Shown piece after piece: positions 1 through 8,288 of a DNA stretch of 37,876 nucleotides. The DNA is taken from NCBI RefSeq assembly GCF_001684955.1, contig NZ_MAYF01000179.1, positions 1-37,876 on the forward strand, given 5' to 3'. Under the pieces are notes generated by a model, which was not told the origin of the DNA, did not search any database, and saw only the letters and a program-made list of their open reading frames with translations. The DNA is from Chryseobacterium contaminans (GTDB lineage: Bacteria; Bacteroidota; Bacteroidia; Flavobacteriales; Weeksellaceae). Both the position numbers and the translations under genes were made by a program. How positions within the stretch are numbered: the stretch's first letter is position 1; every line of letters begins with the position of its first letter.

Positions 1-262
1 GGGTGGTGATGATGTAATCTCTTAAAACATCAAATTTCTGGGGATTATTCTTACTGATGTTTACCGTTCCAATCAGAACGTTATTGTTATAGATATTTAC
101 CGGAAACGGGGTTGTTCGGCTGGTAGACAGATAGAGTTTCTGATAAGGAGAGGGAGCTCCTGATCTATCTATCATGGGAGCAAACCAATGTTCTCTGTCT
201 AATTGGGCAAAGGTAGAGGTGAATATATAAAATATAAATAAAAAAGATAGAATTTTCTTCAT
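1..262 (-). CDS. Secreted IgGFc-binding-like/adhesin family protein, N-terminal part only
   Basis: The frame opens at an ATG (260-262) and runs off the left edge, so only 87 residues are visible. It starts with a signal peptide (MKKILSFLFIFYIFTSTFAQ), followed by a segment (DREHWFAPMID, then KLYLSTSRTTPFPVNIYNN) that closely matches the start of the complete 947-residue protein upstream (DTEHWIAPYYA, then KLYLSTDSTTPFPVQVFND). It is therefore a tandem paralogue of that gene, in the same orientation. By analogy it is probably a large exported surface protein carrying a type IX secretion sorting domain at its C-terminus, but that end is outside the window. A palindromic terminator separates it from the upstream copy and a TAAATTTG box lies just before its ATG, so it is probably transcribed on its own. 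The family assignment rests on paralogy alone. Confidence 0.8.
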   Translation of the reverse strand, partial: MKKILSFLFIFYIFTSTFAQLDREHWFAPMIDRSGAPSPYQKLYLSTSRTTPFPVNIYNNNVLIGTVNISKNNPQKFDVLRDYIITT

Positions 263-281
263 TCAGTGATGGTATTTATCA

Positions 282-289
282 CAAATTTA
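282..289 (-). promoter_or_regulatory. Putative -7 box TAAATTTG for the left-edge gene
   Basis: Read on the minus strand this matches the Bacteroidota -7 consensus TANNTTTG. It lies 19 bases before the ATG at 262. I see no TTG at the usual 17-20 base spacing upstream. Confidence 0.45.
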
Positions 290-325
290 ATAATAAAAAG
301 TATTGAAGTATTGAAAAAGCAATAA

Positions 326-355
326 AAAAACCACGATTTTAAAATCGTGGTTTTT
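326..355. terminator. Bidirectional intrinsic terminator
   Basis: A perfect 30-bp palindrome with arms aaaaaccacgatttt and aaaatcgtggttttt, so it has A and T runs on both sides. It follows the stop codon of the 947-residue gene (376) on the minus strand and insulates the left-edge paralogue. Confidence 0.85.
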
Positions 356-375
356 AAAGTTATTTATCTGGATAA

Positions 376-3219
376 TTATTCTCTGTTTTTTACCATAATC
401 CAGCCAGTATATTTTATCTCAGTTTTTTCTTTGTTAGACTCGTTCCAGGAAACGTGATACCAATATGTACCAGTTACAAGCTTTTTATCGAAATGTCTTC
501 CATCCCACTTGTAATTGTTGAATTTATTTCCGGTAAATATCATATTTCCATATCTGTCATACACTACAAAGCTAAGGTTATCTTTATAAGCAAGATCACT
601 GTAATCAATATAATCATTGATGTTATCTCCGTTCGGAGTGATGGCATTCAATAGATTAGGAACTGTAACTTCTGCTGAAATAGGAGTACAGTTGTAAGCA
701 TCTTTTACATAGAATTTATGCTGTCCTCTGCTTAATCCTGTGAAAGAATTAGAGTCTTGCCAGTTTGTGGTTCCATCTACAGAATATTTGTAAGGGGCTT
801 TACCACCAGCAACAATTACTGTAGCAGTCGTATTGTTAATTTCGATTTGTTGAATAACAGGATCCACTGCTTTTCTTATTCTTACTACCTGTGTAATGAA
901 GCATCCGTTTTTCTCAAGAATTACGCTGTATTCACCTACGCCTACACCTCTGATTCCTGAAGTAGTTGCTCCAGTACTCCATTGATAAGAATCATATCCA
1001 GATCCAGCTTCCAGATCTGTTTTATCATCAATACAGATATACTTGTCTACAAGGATAGGTGATTTCTTAATAGGAAGTGGAATCAGTTCAACTTTAGCAG
1101 TAGCAGAACATCCTTGCTCGGTAGTAACTTTTACATAAACAAATCCTCCTGTTGAAGGGAAGTTTTCCGGTGTAGTAATTTCGTTAATTCCGGCTGTAAG
1201 ATCTTTTAATGTACGGTAATATTTTTTTACTGCATTTCCATAGTCGGTAACATTAGCTTTTGTAAGGTCAAAATAAGCATAAGGAGCTACATCATACCAG
1301 CATGCCTTAATTGTAGCATCTTTCACTATAAAAGGTACAACTTTAAGTTTCAGGGTAACTTCTTCGCAGTCCATAAAGTCTGCAGAGTCTCCACAGAAAG
1401 TATAAACAATTTCATCTGTTCCTTCAAAATTAGGCTTCGGTGTATAGGTAATAGTACCATCTGGGTTGATAACCGCAGTTCCATTAGTTGGAGGTGTAAG
1501 GATCTTTATGGTACTTACTACTGGTGTCTGGGTAGAAGAGGTAAATGTTGGGGTGATAATCTTAGTAGAACAAGCAGGCTCTTCTTTAGTTGTTTTCATT
1601 AAACAGCTAAGTACTTTATAGACAGGTGTTGTAAGTGACTGACATGCTCCCATTGTTACCTTTACCGTGTAATAACCAGGTTGTGTAGGTGAATATGTAT
1701 AAGCGTTTGCACCTGAAATAGCAACATCGTTAAGGAACCATTGGTAAGTATCGTAAGTATCATCTACTTGAAGAACAATTCCGGGAGCACATTCTCCCGA
1801 TTTTTTAGCAATTACAGGGACAGATGAGAACCCTGCAAAATATCCGCCATATCCTGCTGTACTATATCCTCCGTTAATTCCGGCTGTTACTGCTTTTGTA
1901 GAAGTAATAGTAAGGTTAGCAGGGAAGTTCTGTAATGAATAAGTTACCCATTGAGCATTTCCTGTTAAAGGATATGGCCCTTGGGCTGGAGTAGGTGGAA
2001 CTCCATTCACTAATACAGTTGCTCCAACTTCAGTTAATATATTAAGTTTTAATTTATCAACAATATCACTCGTAGCAATACCTGGCATCTCATTGGTTTT
2101 CCCAATCTCTTCAATCCTTCTTGGTAAGAAGCAGTTCAATGGTGGGATGTAATTGAAACCATTGGTAGCATCACTATCTAGAACTCCAATAAACTGATAA
2201 AGGTATACGTTCTTGGTAGTGGAAATAAACATATTGGAGTGAGCTCCTCCGGCTTGAGGTGAATAACTGGTCTCATTGATTCTATACCAGCCTCCTTCAT
2301 TTAAAGTAGCAATAGGAGTAGTTGCTCCGTTAATATATACTTCAGTATTGTCCTCTGTAGCAATGATAAGACCTCCTTCCATATTGGATTCTGGTTGGGT
2401 TGATTTGGTCTTTACCATAGCGAATGTATTTCCTAATCTGTCTACTGGTACAGACTGATCAAGAATAGGATCGGAGCCATCTAGAGAAGGAGTAGGGCTA
2501 CCTGTTGGAGTGGAAAAGTTACCATTACAGCTACCATTGGTAAGGGTTACTGGTTTGCTTGCAACGATCTTTGCACCAATAAAGCCTTTATTGTTATTGG
2601 CCGCACCTTCCACATTTCCTGCAAAAATAAAGGATTGCCCCTTATTTAAAACAAAAGAATGACTTTGAGCAGGAGGATTCCCATTAATAAATTTTAATCC
2701 GGGAGTCTTCCAGGATACGGTAACACTTGTATTGTCCTCTGTAGCTAAAATCCCAGCTGTAAAATTATCAGTACCGCCTTCTGTTACTCCTCTTGTATTG
2801 GGACTGGTTGCAACATAAAATAGCTTACCAATACCAGCCTTTCCTTTACTGGTAATAATTTCACCATGAGAATATTGTGCAAGTCGTAAACTACAATAAA
2901 AAGGTTTTTCTGCCTTTAAGTGGAGCCCTTTTGTACCCACAACAAATGCATCAGTAATGCCACTGGCAGAAATAAGGCTTGCTTCTATATTAACTGTTTT
3001 TGGGTCCCCTTTGGAGATAGTAACAGTTTCAATCAGATCATCATCGTTGAAAACTTGTACGGGAAAAGGGGTTGTAGAATCTGTAGATAGATACAACTTA
3101 TTATCATAGCCGGTTACGGTTGCATAGTAGGGTGCAATCCAGTGTTCTGTATCCCTTTGTGCGAAAAGGGTATTAATTGTAAAAATAATTAATACTAAAC
3201 TGAGTAGAAATCTTTTCAT
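376..3219 (-). CDS. Secreted IgGFc-binding-like protein with T9SS type B sorting domain
   Basis: This is a complete 947-residue exported protein. A signal peptide (residues 1-20, ending LFAQ) precedes a long N-terminal region resembling the IgGFc-binding N-terminal domain of bacterial surface proteins (about 25-470). Next come Ig/PKD-like segments, including a cadherin-like repeat (PTNGTAVINPDGTITYTP, around 575-600). The protein ends with a gliding-motility-associated C-terminal domain (about 855-947: ITPNGDNIND, YDRYGNMIF, WDGR, TGTYWYHVSW). That last domain is the type B signal recognised by the type IX secretion system, so the product should be delivered to or past the outer membrane. The ligand cannot be read from sequence; adhesion is inferred from domain type. 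It is the middle member of a family group: an intact copy lies downstream and a deleted copy lies upstream at about 3.4-3.6 kb. A -7 box precedes it and a terminator follows it. Confidence 0.9.
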   Translation of the reverse strand: MKRFLLSLVLIIFTINTLFAQRDTEHWIAPYYATVTGYDNKLYLSTDSTTPFPVQVFNDDDLIETVTISKGDPKTVNIEASLISASGITDAFVVGTKGLHLKAEKPFYCSLRLAQYSHGEIITSKGKAGIGKLFYVATSPNTRGVTEGGTDNFTAGILATEDNTSVTVSWKTPGLKFINGNPPAQSHSFVLNKGQSFIFAGNVEGAANNNKGFIGAKIVASKPVTLTNGSCNGNFSTPTGSPTPSLDGSDPILDQSVPVDRLGNTFAMVKTKSTQPESNMEGGLIIATEDNTEVYINGATTPIATLNEGGWYRINETSYSPQAGGAHSNMFISTTKNVYLYQFIGVLDSDATNGFNYIPPLNCFLPRRIEEIGKTNEMPGIATSDIVDKLKLNILTEVGATVLVNGVPPTPAQGPYPLTGNAQWVTYSLQNFPANLTITSTKAVTAGINGGYSTAGYGGYFAGFSSVPVIAKKSGECAPGIVLQVDDTYDTYQWFLNDVAISGANAYTYSPTQPGYYTVKVTMGACQSLTTPVYKVLSCLMKTTKEEPACSTKIITPTFTSSTQTPVVSTIKILTPPTNGTAVINPDGTITYTPKPNFEGTDEIVYTFCGDSADFMDCEEVTLKLKVVPFIVKDATIKACWYDVAPYAYFDLTKANVTDYGNAVKKYYRTLKDLTAGINEITTPENFPSTGGFVYVKVTTEQGCSATAKVELIPLPIKKSPILVDKYICIDDKTDLEAGSGYDSYQWSTGATTSGIRGVGVGEYSVILEKNGCFITQVVRIRKAVDPVIQQIEINNTTATVIVAGGKAPYKYSVDGTTNWQDSNSFTGLSRGQHKFYVKDAYNCTPISAEVTVPNLLNAITPNGDNINDYIDYSDLAYKDNLSFVVYDRYGNMIFTGNKFNNYKWDGRHFDKKLVTGTYWYHVSWNESNKEKTEIKYTGWIMVKNRE

Positions 3220-3241
3220 GTGTATGGAATTAGGATTTCTA

Positions 3242-3249
3242 CAAAATTA
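3242..3249 (-). promoter_or_regulatory. Putative -7 box TAATTTTG for the 947-residue gene
   Basis: Matches TANNTTTG on the minus strand, 22 bases before the ATG at 3219. No convincing -33 element at the usual spacing. Confidence 0.4.
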
Positions 3250-3358
3250 AAATAAAAAATCAAATACCTTTAATAAAATGTAAATAAATGTTTGAAATTA
3301 TTCTCTATTTTTAATTAAAAGTCATCCTGAATACGAAACTGGTAATTGGGTGTCTGGC

Positions 3359-3600
3359 TCAAACCATATTTATAATATACCAGTAGATTCCAGTAGGAAG
3401 ACTTCTTCCATTTGATTTGTATTGGGAGCCACGCCTGCAAAGAAAGTTTTTCCAAGACCGGCTAAACCTTTTGAAGTAATAAATTTCGCCCGATTCTGTG
3501 TAACTGGTAAAAAATCTCTTATTACTTTTAACATACAATCTTATTGACACAGATTTAAACAGACTGTATGGTGCAGAAGTAATCATCATAGTATTGGAAT
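3359..3600 (-). pseudogene. Collapsed relic of a third IgGFc-binding/type B sorting gene
   Basis: Translations of this stretch match both ends of the adjacent 947-residue protein but nothing in between. Going along the minus strand, one frame gives RLYVKSNKRFF (compare GLHLKAEKPFY). After a frameshift a second frame gives FITSKGLAGLGKTFFAGVAPNT (compare IITSKGKAGIGKLFYVATSPNT, residues about 120-142). The first frame then resumes with YKSNGRSLPTGIYWYIINMV and a stop (compare YKWDGRHFDKKLVTGTYWYHVSW near residue 910). More than 750 codons are therefore missing, and a frameshift is present. The break lies at AATACAA, close to the AATTACAA that encodes the C-terminal NYK of the intact copy, which suggests a microhomology deletion. 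The original start is not recognisable. The rest of 3220-3752 holds only the tsf terminator and the promoter box of the neighbouring gene. Confidence 0.75.
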
Positions 3601-3705
3601 AGATAGCATTACAGGATTCATATTATTGCTGTTTTGATAAAAGGTACTGTTTCGTTAGTAGTGAGTTTATTCTATAATTGTTGAATATTTAAAAGCCCAT
3701 AAAAA

Positions 3706-3732
3706 AATCCCGGTGATAAATTCACCGGGATT
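3706..3732 (-). terminator. Intrinsic terminator downstream of tsf
   Basis: Arms aatcccggtga (3706-3716) and tcaccgggatt (3722-3732) form an 11-bp perfect stem with a 5-base loop. An A run on the left gives a U tract for minus-strand transcripts, and the tsf stop is at 3753. Confidence 0.88.
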
Positions 3733-3752
3733 ATATATTTTAAAAAGCTGGA

Positions 3753-4577
3753 TTATAAGCTTACTCTGATAAATCCTGTTACTTTTAGATCTGGGTTTAC
3801 AGATTTTACATAGTCAGCAACTGAGATACTAGAATCTTTAATGAAATCCTGGTGTACCAAAGTGTTGTCTTTGTAGAATCTCTGCATTTTACCTTTCAAG
3901 ATATTGTCGATGATGTTTGCAGGCTTACCTTCTTCAGTAAGTTTGTGTCTTTCGATCTCTAATTCTTTGTCGATAGTTTCCTGAGAAACTTTAGTTTCGT
4001 CAAGAGCGATTGGGTTCATTGCAGCAGCTTGCATAGAAACAGATTTAGCAACTTCATCAGCTCCGTCTACTTTTGCAGAAAGAGAAGTGATAGCAGCAAT
4101 TTTGTTTCCAGCGTGGATGTAAGCTCCTAGGAATGGTCCTTCGATTCTTTCGAATGTACCGATTTCGATTTTTTCACCGATAACACCTGTCTGCTCAATT
4201 AATTTTTCAGCAACAGTCATTCCGTGGAAATCTGTAGCTAATAATTCTTCTTTAGTAGCAGCGAAGATTGCCATTTCAGCTAATTCGTAAGCTAACTCGA
4301 TGAAAGCTTCGTTTTTACCAACGAAGTCAGTCTCACAGTTTAAAGAGATAATAGCACCTAAAGTGTTATCTTCATTTACTCTTGCGATAACAGCTCCTTC
4401 AGTAGATTCTCTGTCAGCTCTGTTAGCAGCAACTTTTTGTCCTTTTTTTCTAAGGATATCTACCGCTTTTTCGAAGTCTCCTTCAGCTTCAACTAGAGCT
4501 TTTTTGCAGTCCATCATACCTGCACCTGTTTGGTTTCTTAATTTAGCTACGTCTGCAGCAACTGGTGTATAAGACAT
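3753..4577 (-). CDS. tsf: Translation elongation factor Ts
   Basis: EF-Ts is the cytoplasmic nucleotide exchange factor that releases GDP from EF-Tu so that it can rebind GTP and aminoacyl-tRNA. The 274-residue length fits the family. The N-terminal UBA-like module (VAKLRNQTGAGMMDCKKALVEA) and the hallmark core motif (LNCETDFVGKNEAF, around residues 78-91) are both present, and the C-terminal part covers the dimerisation subdomains. The ATG at 4577 opens MSYTPVAADVAKLRNQTG, a normal start. It stands alone: the next gene to the right is divergent and rpsB, its usual upstream partner, is not in the window. It has its own -7 box (TATCTTTG) 60 bases upstream and a strong terminator, so it appears monocistronic. 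Confidence 0.97.
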   Translation of the reverse strand: MSYTPVAADVAKLRNQTGAGMMDCKKALVEAEGDFEKAVDILRKKGQKVAANRADRESTEGAVIARVNEDNTLGAIISLNCETDFVGKNEAFIELAYELAEMAIFAATKEELLATDFHGMTVAEKLIEQTGVIGEKIEIGTFERIEGPFLGAYIHAGNKIAAITSLSAKVDGADEVAKSVSMQAAAMNPIALDETKVSQETIDKELEIERHKLTEEGKPANIIDNILKGKMQRFYKDNTLVHQDFIKDSSISVADYVKSVNPDLKVTGFIRVSL

Positions 4578-4637
4578 AATATCTATTATTTTTTATTTAA
4601 GATTAGTATTAATTTTTAGCTTAATTTTAAAGCAGTG

Positions 4638-4645
4638 CAAAGATA
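4638..4645 (-). promoter_or_regulatory. Putative -7 box TATCTTTG for tsf
   Basis: Matches TANNTTTG on the minus strand. A 60-base interval to the ATG leaves a leader of about 55 nt. No clear TTG at the -33 position. Confidence 0.5.
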
Positions 4646-4720
4646 ATGATTTTAATGATAAACTAAAAAACGACTTTTCACGTTATTAATATATTTAATA
4701 CTATTTTAAAGATTTGATTA

Positions 4721-5485
4721 ATGAAAAAAATCTTCCTTCTCCTTTTTGTATGCATTTTTTCCCTTGGTTTTTCTCAAAAAAAGAAAAAAACAAAAGCTAA
4801 GGCTGTTGTGGAAAAAGAAACTGTGATTATTTACACAGAGCAGGAAGCAGAAACCTCAAAAGAAACAAGAGTGATTGCAGGCTTCATTAAGCAAAACCCC
4901 GGGCATGCCCGAACAGACTTCTTTAAAAAAAGACTGATGGAAATTATCATGGCAGATAATTCACCTGAGGCAAAACCTACGATAAAACCAATCAGTAAAG
5001 AAAAGATTGAAAATATTGTTAAGAATAATGAATTAAACAGCGGTAAAGTAATAGCAGCTAACAAAACTTCTACGGTTAATAATACTAAGAATACAGATAA
5101 AATAAATGATGCTATCAATGCATTGAAAGAAGAAAGACTGGCAACTTATGCTTCAGCAGGTACGGCAAAAGGCGCAGGAACTTCGGTTAAATCCGAACCC
5201 AGCGAATCCAATAAAAAAACTGCAGCTATGCTTACCCATCTTTTTAATAATGATATCAATAAGAATGAAGCTTATGTTAATATTAAAAACAGATCAAGCT
5301 GTAATCTGATTGTGAAGATAAGTGGCAAAAAATATTATAACTTAAGTGTTCCTGCCAAGGGAGAAAACTTTATTTTGATTGATAAAGGAGAATATATATT
5401 GACTACAATGGTATGTGACGCCAAATATTCTTCGCTAAAGAAAATTACTCAGGATGTGGAGATTGCTCTCAATATTGCTGATTAA
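4721..5485 (+). CDS. Exported basic protein of unknown function
   Basis: The 254-residue product starts with a signal peptide (about residues 1-18, MKKIFLLLFVCIFSLGFSQ), followed at once by a lysine-rich stretch (KKKKTKAKA). The middle (about 85-180) is low-complexity and rich in N, K, S and T, probably a flexible linker. The last 70 residues look like a small folded domain (AYVNIKNRSSCNLIVKISGKKYYNL, then LIDKGEYILTTMVCDAKYSS) with two cysteines that could form a disulfide. This tail resembles the uncharacterised C-terminal domain called DUF6759 in Chryseobacterium proteins, but I state that from memory and with little certainty. The gene is divergent from tsf and convergent with accA, with which it shares a terminator. 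The function is unknown and the site is probably periplasm or outer membrane. Confidence 0.8.
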   Translation: MKKIFLLLFVCIFSLGFSQKKKKTKAKAVVEKETVIIYTEQEAETSKETRVIAGFIKQNPGHARTDFFKKRLMEIIMADNSPEAKPTIKPISKEKIENIVKNNELNSGKVIAANKTSTVNNTKNTDKINDAINALKEERLATYASAGTAKGAGTSVKSEPSESNKKTAAMLTHLFNNDINKNEAYVNIKNRSSCNLIVKISGKKYYNLSVPAKGENFILIDKGEYILTTMVCDAKYSSLKKITQDVEIALNIAD

Positions 5486-5522
5486 TGAAAATAATGAAAA
5501 GAAAAAAGAAGAAAACTAAATA

Positions 5523-5558
5523 AAAAAAGGTTAAGAAAATATTTTCTTAACCTTTTTT
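5523..5558. terminator. Bidirectional terminator between convergent genes
   Basis: A perfect 36-bp palindrome centred between 5540 and 5541 (arm aaaaaaggttaagaaaat and its complement). It has A and T ends both ways and serves the plus-strand gene ending at 5485 and accA ending at 5563. Confidence 0.9.
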
Positions 5559-5562
5559 ATTT

Positions 5563-6519
5563 TTATCCTTTAAACTGACCCATCGCAATGAATTTATCCT
5601 GTCTCTGGGTTTCAAGCTCCTGTCCTGTAAATTTGGCGAAAGCTTTGATATTTTGTAAAATAGAATTTTTCAAGTTCAGATAAGTGGTCTCCTGATCGTA
5701 GTGAGCCCCTCCAAGCGGTTCCTCAATAATTCCGTCAATGAACTTTTCTCTTAAGGCATCCTGCGGAGTAAGGTTTAATGCATTAGCAGCATCTTCCTTG
5801 TGATCCCAGTTTCTCCATAAGATAGAAGAGCAGCTTTCTGGTGCAATTACTGTATACCATGTATTTTCTAACATATATACCTTATTACCTACACCTATTC
5901 CTAATGCTCCACCACTGGCTCCTTCTCCAATGATGTAAGTGAAGATCGGAGTTTTAAGCTGTACCATTTCAAAAATATTTCTTGCAATAGCTTCACCTTG
6001 TCCTCTTTCTTCAGCTTCTAATCCTGGATAAGCTCCCGGTGTATCCACTAAAGTTACTACAGGAATGTTGAATTTCTCAGCAAGCTTCATTAATCTTAAA
6101 GCTTTTCTGTATCCTTCAGGATTTGGCATCCCGAATCGTCTGTGCTGTCTTTCCTTGGTCGTTCTTCCTTTTTGAGTCCCGATGATCATTACTCTCTGAC
6201 CATCAAGGGTAATCAATCCTCCAATCATTGCCGGGTCATCAGCGAAATTTCTGTCTCCATGAAGTTCTAAGAAACTGCCTTTGTCTGCCATTCCGTGGAT
6301 ATAGTCCAAAGTATAGGGACGATCCGGATGGCGGGACAGTTGTACTCTTTGCCAAGGTGTAAGATTCCCGTAGATTTCTTTTTTCTTTTCTAAAATCTTA
6401 TCCTCAATCTGGCTGCATGCTAATTTTACATCAACACCACTTTCTTCTCCTACTAAAGAACACGTCTGGTATTGGTCCATCAATTCTTTGATAGGAAGTT
6501 CGAAACTTAAATATTCCAT
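5563..6519 (-). CDS. accA: Acetyl-CoA carboxylase carboxyltransferase subunit alpha
   Basis: The alpha subunit pairs with AccD to move the carboxyl group from carboxybiotin to acetyl-CoA, giving malonyl-CoA for fatty acid synthesis in the cytoplasm. The 318-residue length is typical. The N-terminal coiled segment ([18 protein letters not shown]) and the crotonase-like core are clear: [52 protein letters not shown], and the oxyanion-hole region [15 protein letters not shown]. The ATG at 6519 opens [13 protein letters not shown]. gltX lies 49 bases upstream on the same strand, but a TACATTTG box between them suggests accA also has its own promoter. accB and accC lie 10 kb away, and accD is not in the window. 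Confidence 0.97.
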   Translation of the reverse strand: MEYLSFELPIKELMDQYQTCSLVGEESGVDVKLACSQIEDKILEKKKEIYGNLTPWQRVQLSRHPDRPYTLDYIHGMADKGSFLELHGDRNFADDPAMIGGLITLDGQRVMIIGTQKGRTTKERQHRRFGMPNPEGYRKALRLMKLAEKFNIPVVTLVDTPGAYPGLEAEERGQGEAIARNIFEMVQLKTPIFTYIIGEGASGGALGIGVGNKVYMLENTWYTVIAPESCSSILWRNWDHKEDAANALNLTPQDALREKFIDGIIEEPLGGAHYDQETTYLNLKNSILQNIKAFAKFTGQELETQRQDKFIAMGQFKG

Positions 6520-6542
6520 TTCTTGAAGTAAATTAAATCTTT

Positions 6543-6550
6543 CAAATGTA
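6543..6550 (-). promoter_or_regulatory. Putative -7 box TACATTTG for accA
   Basis: Matches TANNTTTG on the minus strand, 23 bases before the accA ATG, in the gltX-accA gap. It would allow accA expression independent of gltX. Confidence 0.4.
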
Positions 6551-6568
6551 TGAAAAATTATGGTAATT

Positions 6569-8083
6569 CTATTTAAAATTATTTACAGCATTGCTTATTC
6601 TGGCGATACTTTCCTCTTTTCCAATGATTTCCAGGATGTCCGGAACATCCGGTCCTTTCAATTCTCCTACTAAAGATAAACGCAACGGCATCATTACTTT
6701 ACCCATTCCCAAGCCTTTATTTTCCGCGAAATCATGCATCGTCTGTTTTAATGTTTCCGCTACAAAGTCTGTAGATGCAAATAAGGTAGCCAATTCTCCT
6801 AAAATAGCAGATGTTTCGTCATTCCATGCTTTTTTAGATGCTTTTTCATCGTAAGCTGTTGGAGCTTCAAAGAAGAATTTTCCATTTTCATAGATGTCTT
6901 TCGGGAAAGTAGCTCTTTCTTTCATCAAAGGAATTACTTTTAACAGTTTTTCGTCTGAAGCATTAGAAAGGTCAAGATCAGAGTTCTTAAGCATTGCAAG
7001 AAGCTCTTCATCTGATTTCATCTGGATATACTGATGGTTGAACCATTCAGCTTTCTCTTTGCTGAATCTAGCTCCTGCTTTGTGTACTTTATGAAGGTCA
7101 AACTCCTTAATCATATCGTCTAAAGGAAGAATTTCTTTATCATCAGCTGGTGACCATCCTAATAAAGCAACCATATTGATGAAAGCATCAGGAAGGTAAC
7201 CGTTTTCTCTATATCCTTTGGAAACAATTCCCGTTGCAGGATCTTTAAAATCAAGAGGGAATACAGGGAATCCGAATTTATCACCATCTCTTTTGCTTAA
7301 TTTTCCTTTTCCTTCAGGCTTTAAAATTAAAGAAAGGTGTGCAAACTGTGGTGCTTCCCACTGCATTGCTTCGTACAATAAAGTGTGTAGTCCAAGGGAT
7401 GGTAACCATTCTTCACCACGGATCACGTGAGAAATTTCCATTTCATGGTCATCAATAATGTTGGCGAAGTGATAGGTTGGCATTCCGTCATTTTTTACCA
7501 AAACTTTGTCATCTAAAGTATTGGTATTTACAGAGAATTTTCCGCGGATGATATCTTCAAGGTTCAAAACTCTGTCTACAGGCATTTTGAATCTTACCAC
7601 ATAAGGTGTTTTTTCATCCAGTAATTTCTGAACTTCCTCTTCAGAAAGAGCAAGACTGTTTCTTAAACGGTTTCTGGTCTTATTATCATAAGAGAAAACC
7701 TCACCTCTTGCTTCGTATTCTGCACGAACGGCATCCAGCTCTTCCGCAGTATCAAAAGCAATATACGCATAATCTGTTTTTAAGATCTGTGCGGTATATC
7801 TGTCGTAGATATCTCTTCTTTCAGATTGTCTGTAAGGGGCAAATTTTCCTCCTTTCTTAGGACTTTCATCCGGGATAATTCCACACCATTCTAAAGCTTC
7901 TTCAATGTATTCTTCAGCTCCTTCTACATATCTTGCGGTATCTGTATCTTCAATTCTCAATACAAATTCACCCCCTTGATTTTTTGCAAAAAGGTAATCA
8001 TATAATGCGGTTCTTACGCCTCCCAAATGTAAAGGTCCTGTAGGACTTGGAGCAAAACGTACTCTTACTTTCTCCATTTTCAA
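6569..8083 (-). CDS. gltX: Glutamate--tRNA ligase
   Basis: This class I aminoacyl-tRNA synthetase charges tRNA-Glu in the cytoplasm. The HIGH-type signature is near the N-terminus ([20 protein letters not shown], residues about 8-27) and the KMSKS-type loop appears as KLSKRDGD. The insert [27 protein letters not shown] and the C-terminal anticodon-binding helices fit a family member of 504 residues. I keep the ATG at 8083 ([13 protein letters not shown]); the second Met two codons later is also possible. A TAAATTTG box sits 12 bases before the start, implying a leader of only a few bases. It may read through to accA, 49 bases downstream, because no terminator lies between them. Confidence 0.97.
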   Translation of the reverse strand: MKMEKVRVRFAPSPTGPLHLGGVRTALYDYLFAKNQGGEFVLRIEDTDTARYVEGAEEYIEEALEWCGIIPDESPKKGGKFAPYRQSERRDIYDRYTAQILKTDYAYIAFDTAEELDAVRAEYEARGEVFSYDNKTRNRLRNSLALSEEEVQKLLDEKTPYVVRFKMPVDRVLNLEDIIRGKFSVNTNTLDDKVLVKNDGMPTYHFANIIDDHEMEISHVIRGEEWLPSLGLHTLLYEAMQWEAPQFAHLSLILKPEGKGKLSKRDGDKFGFPVFPLDFKDPATGIVSKGYRENGYLPDAFINMVALLGWSPADDKEILPLDDMIKEFDLHKVHKAGARFSKEKAEWFNHQYIQMKSDEELLAMLKNSDLDLSNASDEKLLKVIPLMKERATFPKDIYENGKFFFEAPTAYDEKASKKAWNDETSAILGELATLFASTDFVAETLKQTMHDFAENKGLGMGKVMMPLRLSLVGELKGPDVPDILEIIGKEESIARISNAVNNFK

Positions 8084-8095
8084 TTAAAATTTTTG

Positions 8096-8103
8096 CAAAT
8101 TTA
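8096..8103 (-). promoter_or_regulatory. Putative -7 box TAAATTTG for gltX
   Basis: Matches TANNTTTG on the minus strand with 12 bases to the ATG. A TTG exists at 8127-8129, but the 23-base spacing is too long to be convincing. Confidence 0.4.
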
Positions 8104-8234
8104 CTTAAAATTATACGGTTGTAATACAATTATAACTGATTGTTGTCCTTTTAATCTTAAATTTTTTTCGTGAATTTATTGAAGACTCTACCTGAATAAA
8201 TGAATCTTCATAAAAGCAGATTCTGATGATAAAA

Positions 8235-8264
8235 AAACAGTACATGAAATTTCATATACTGTTT
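8235..8264 (-). terminator. Intrinsic terminator ending the glycosyltransferase operon
   Basis: Arms aaacagta (8235-8242) and tactgttt (8257-8264) flank a fully palindromic inner stretch, atgaaatttcat, with one mismatched pair. The adjoining A run on the left provides a U tract for minus-strand RNA. The operon ends at 8289. Confidence 0.75.
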
Positions 8265-8288
8265 GTGATGTAAGTATTTTAATTTTCT

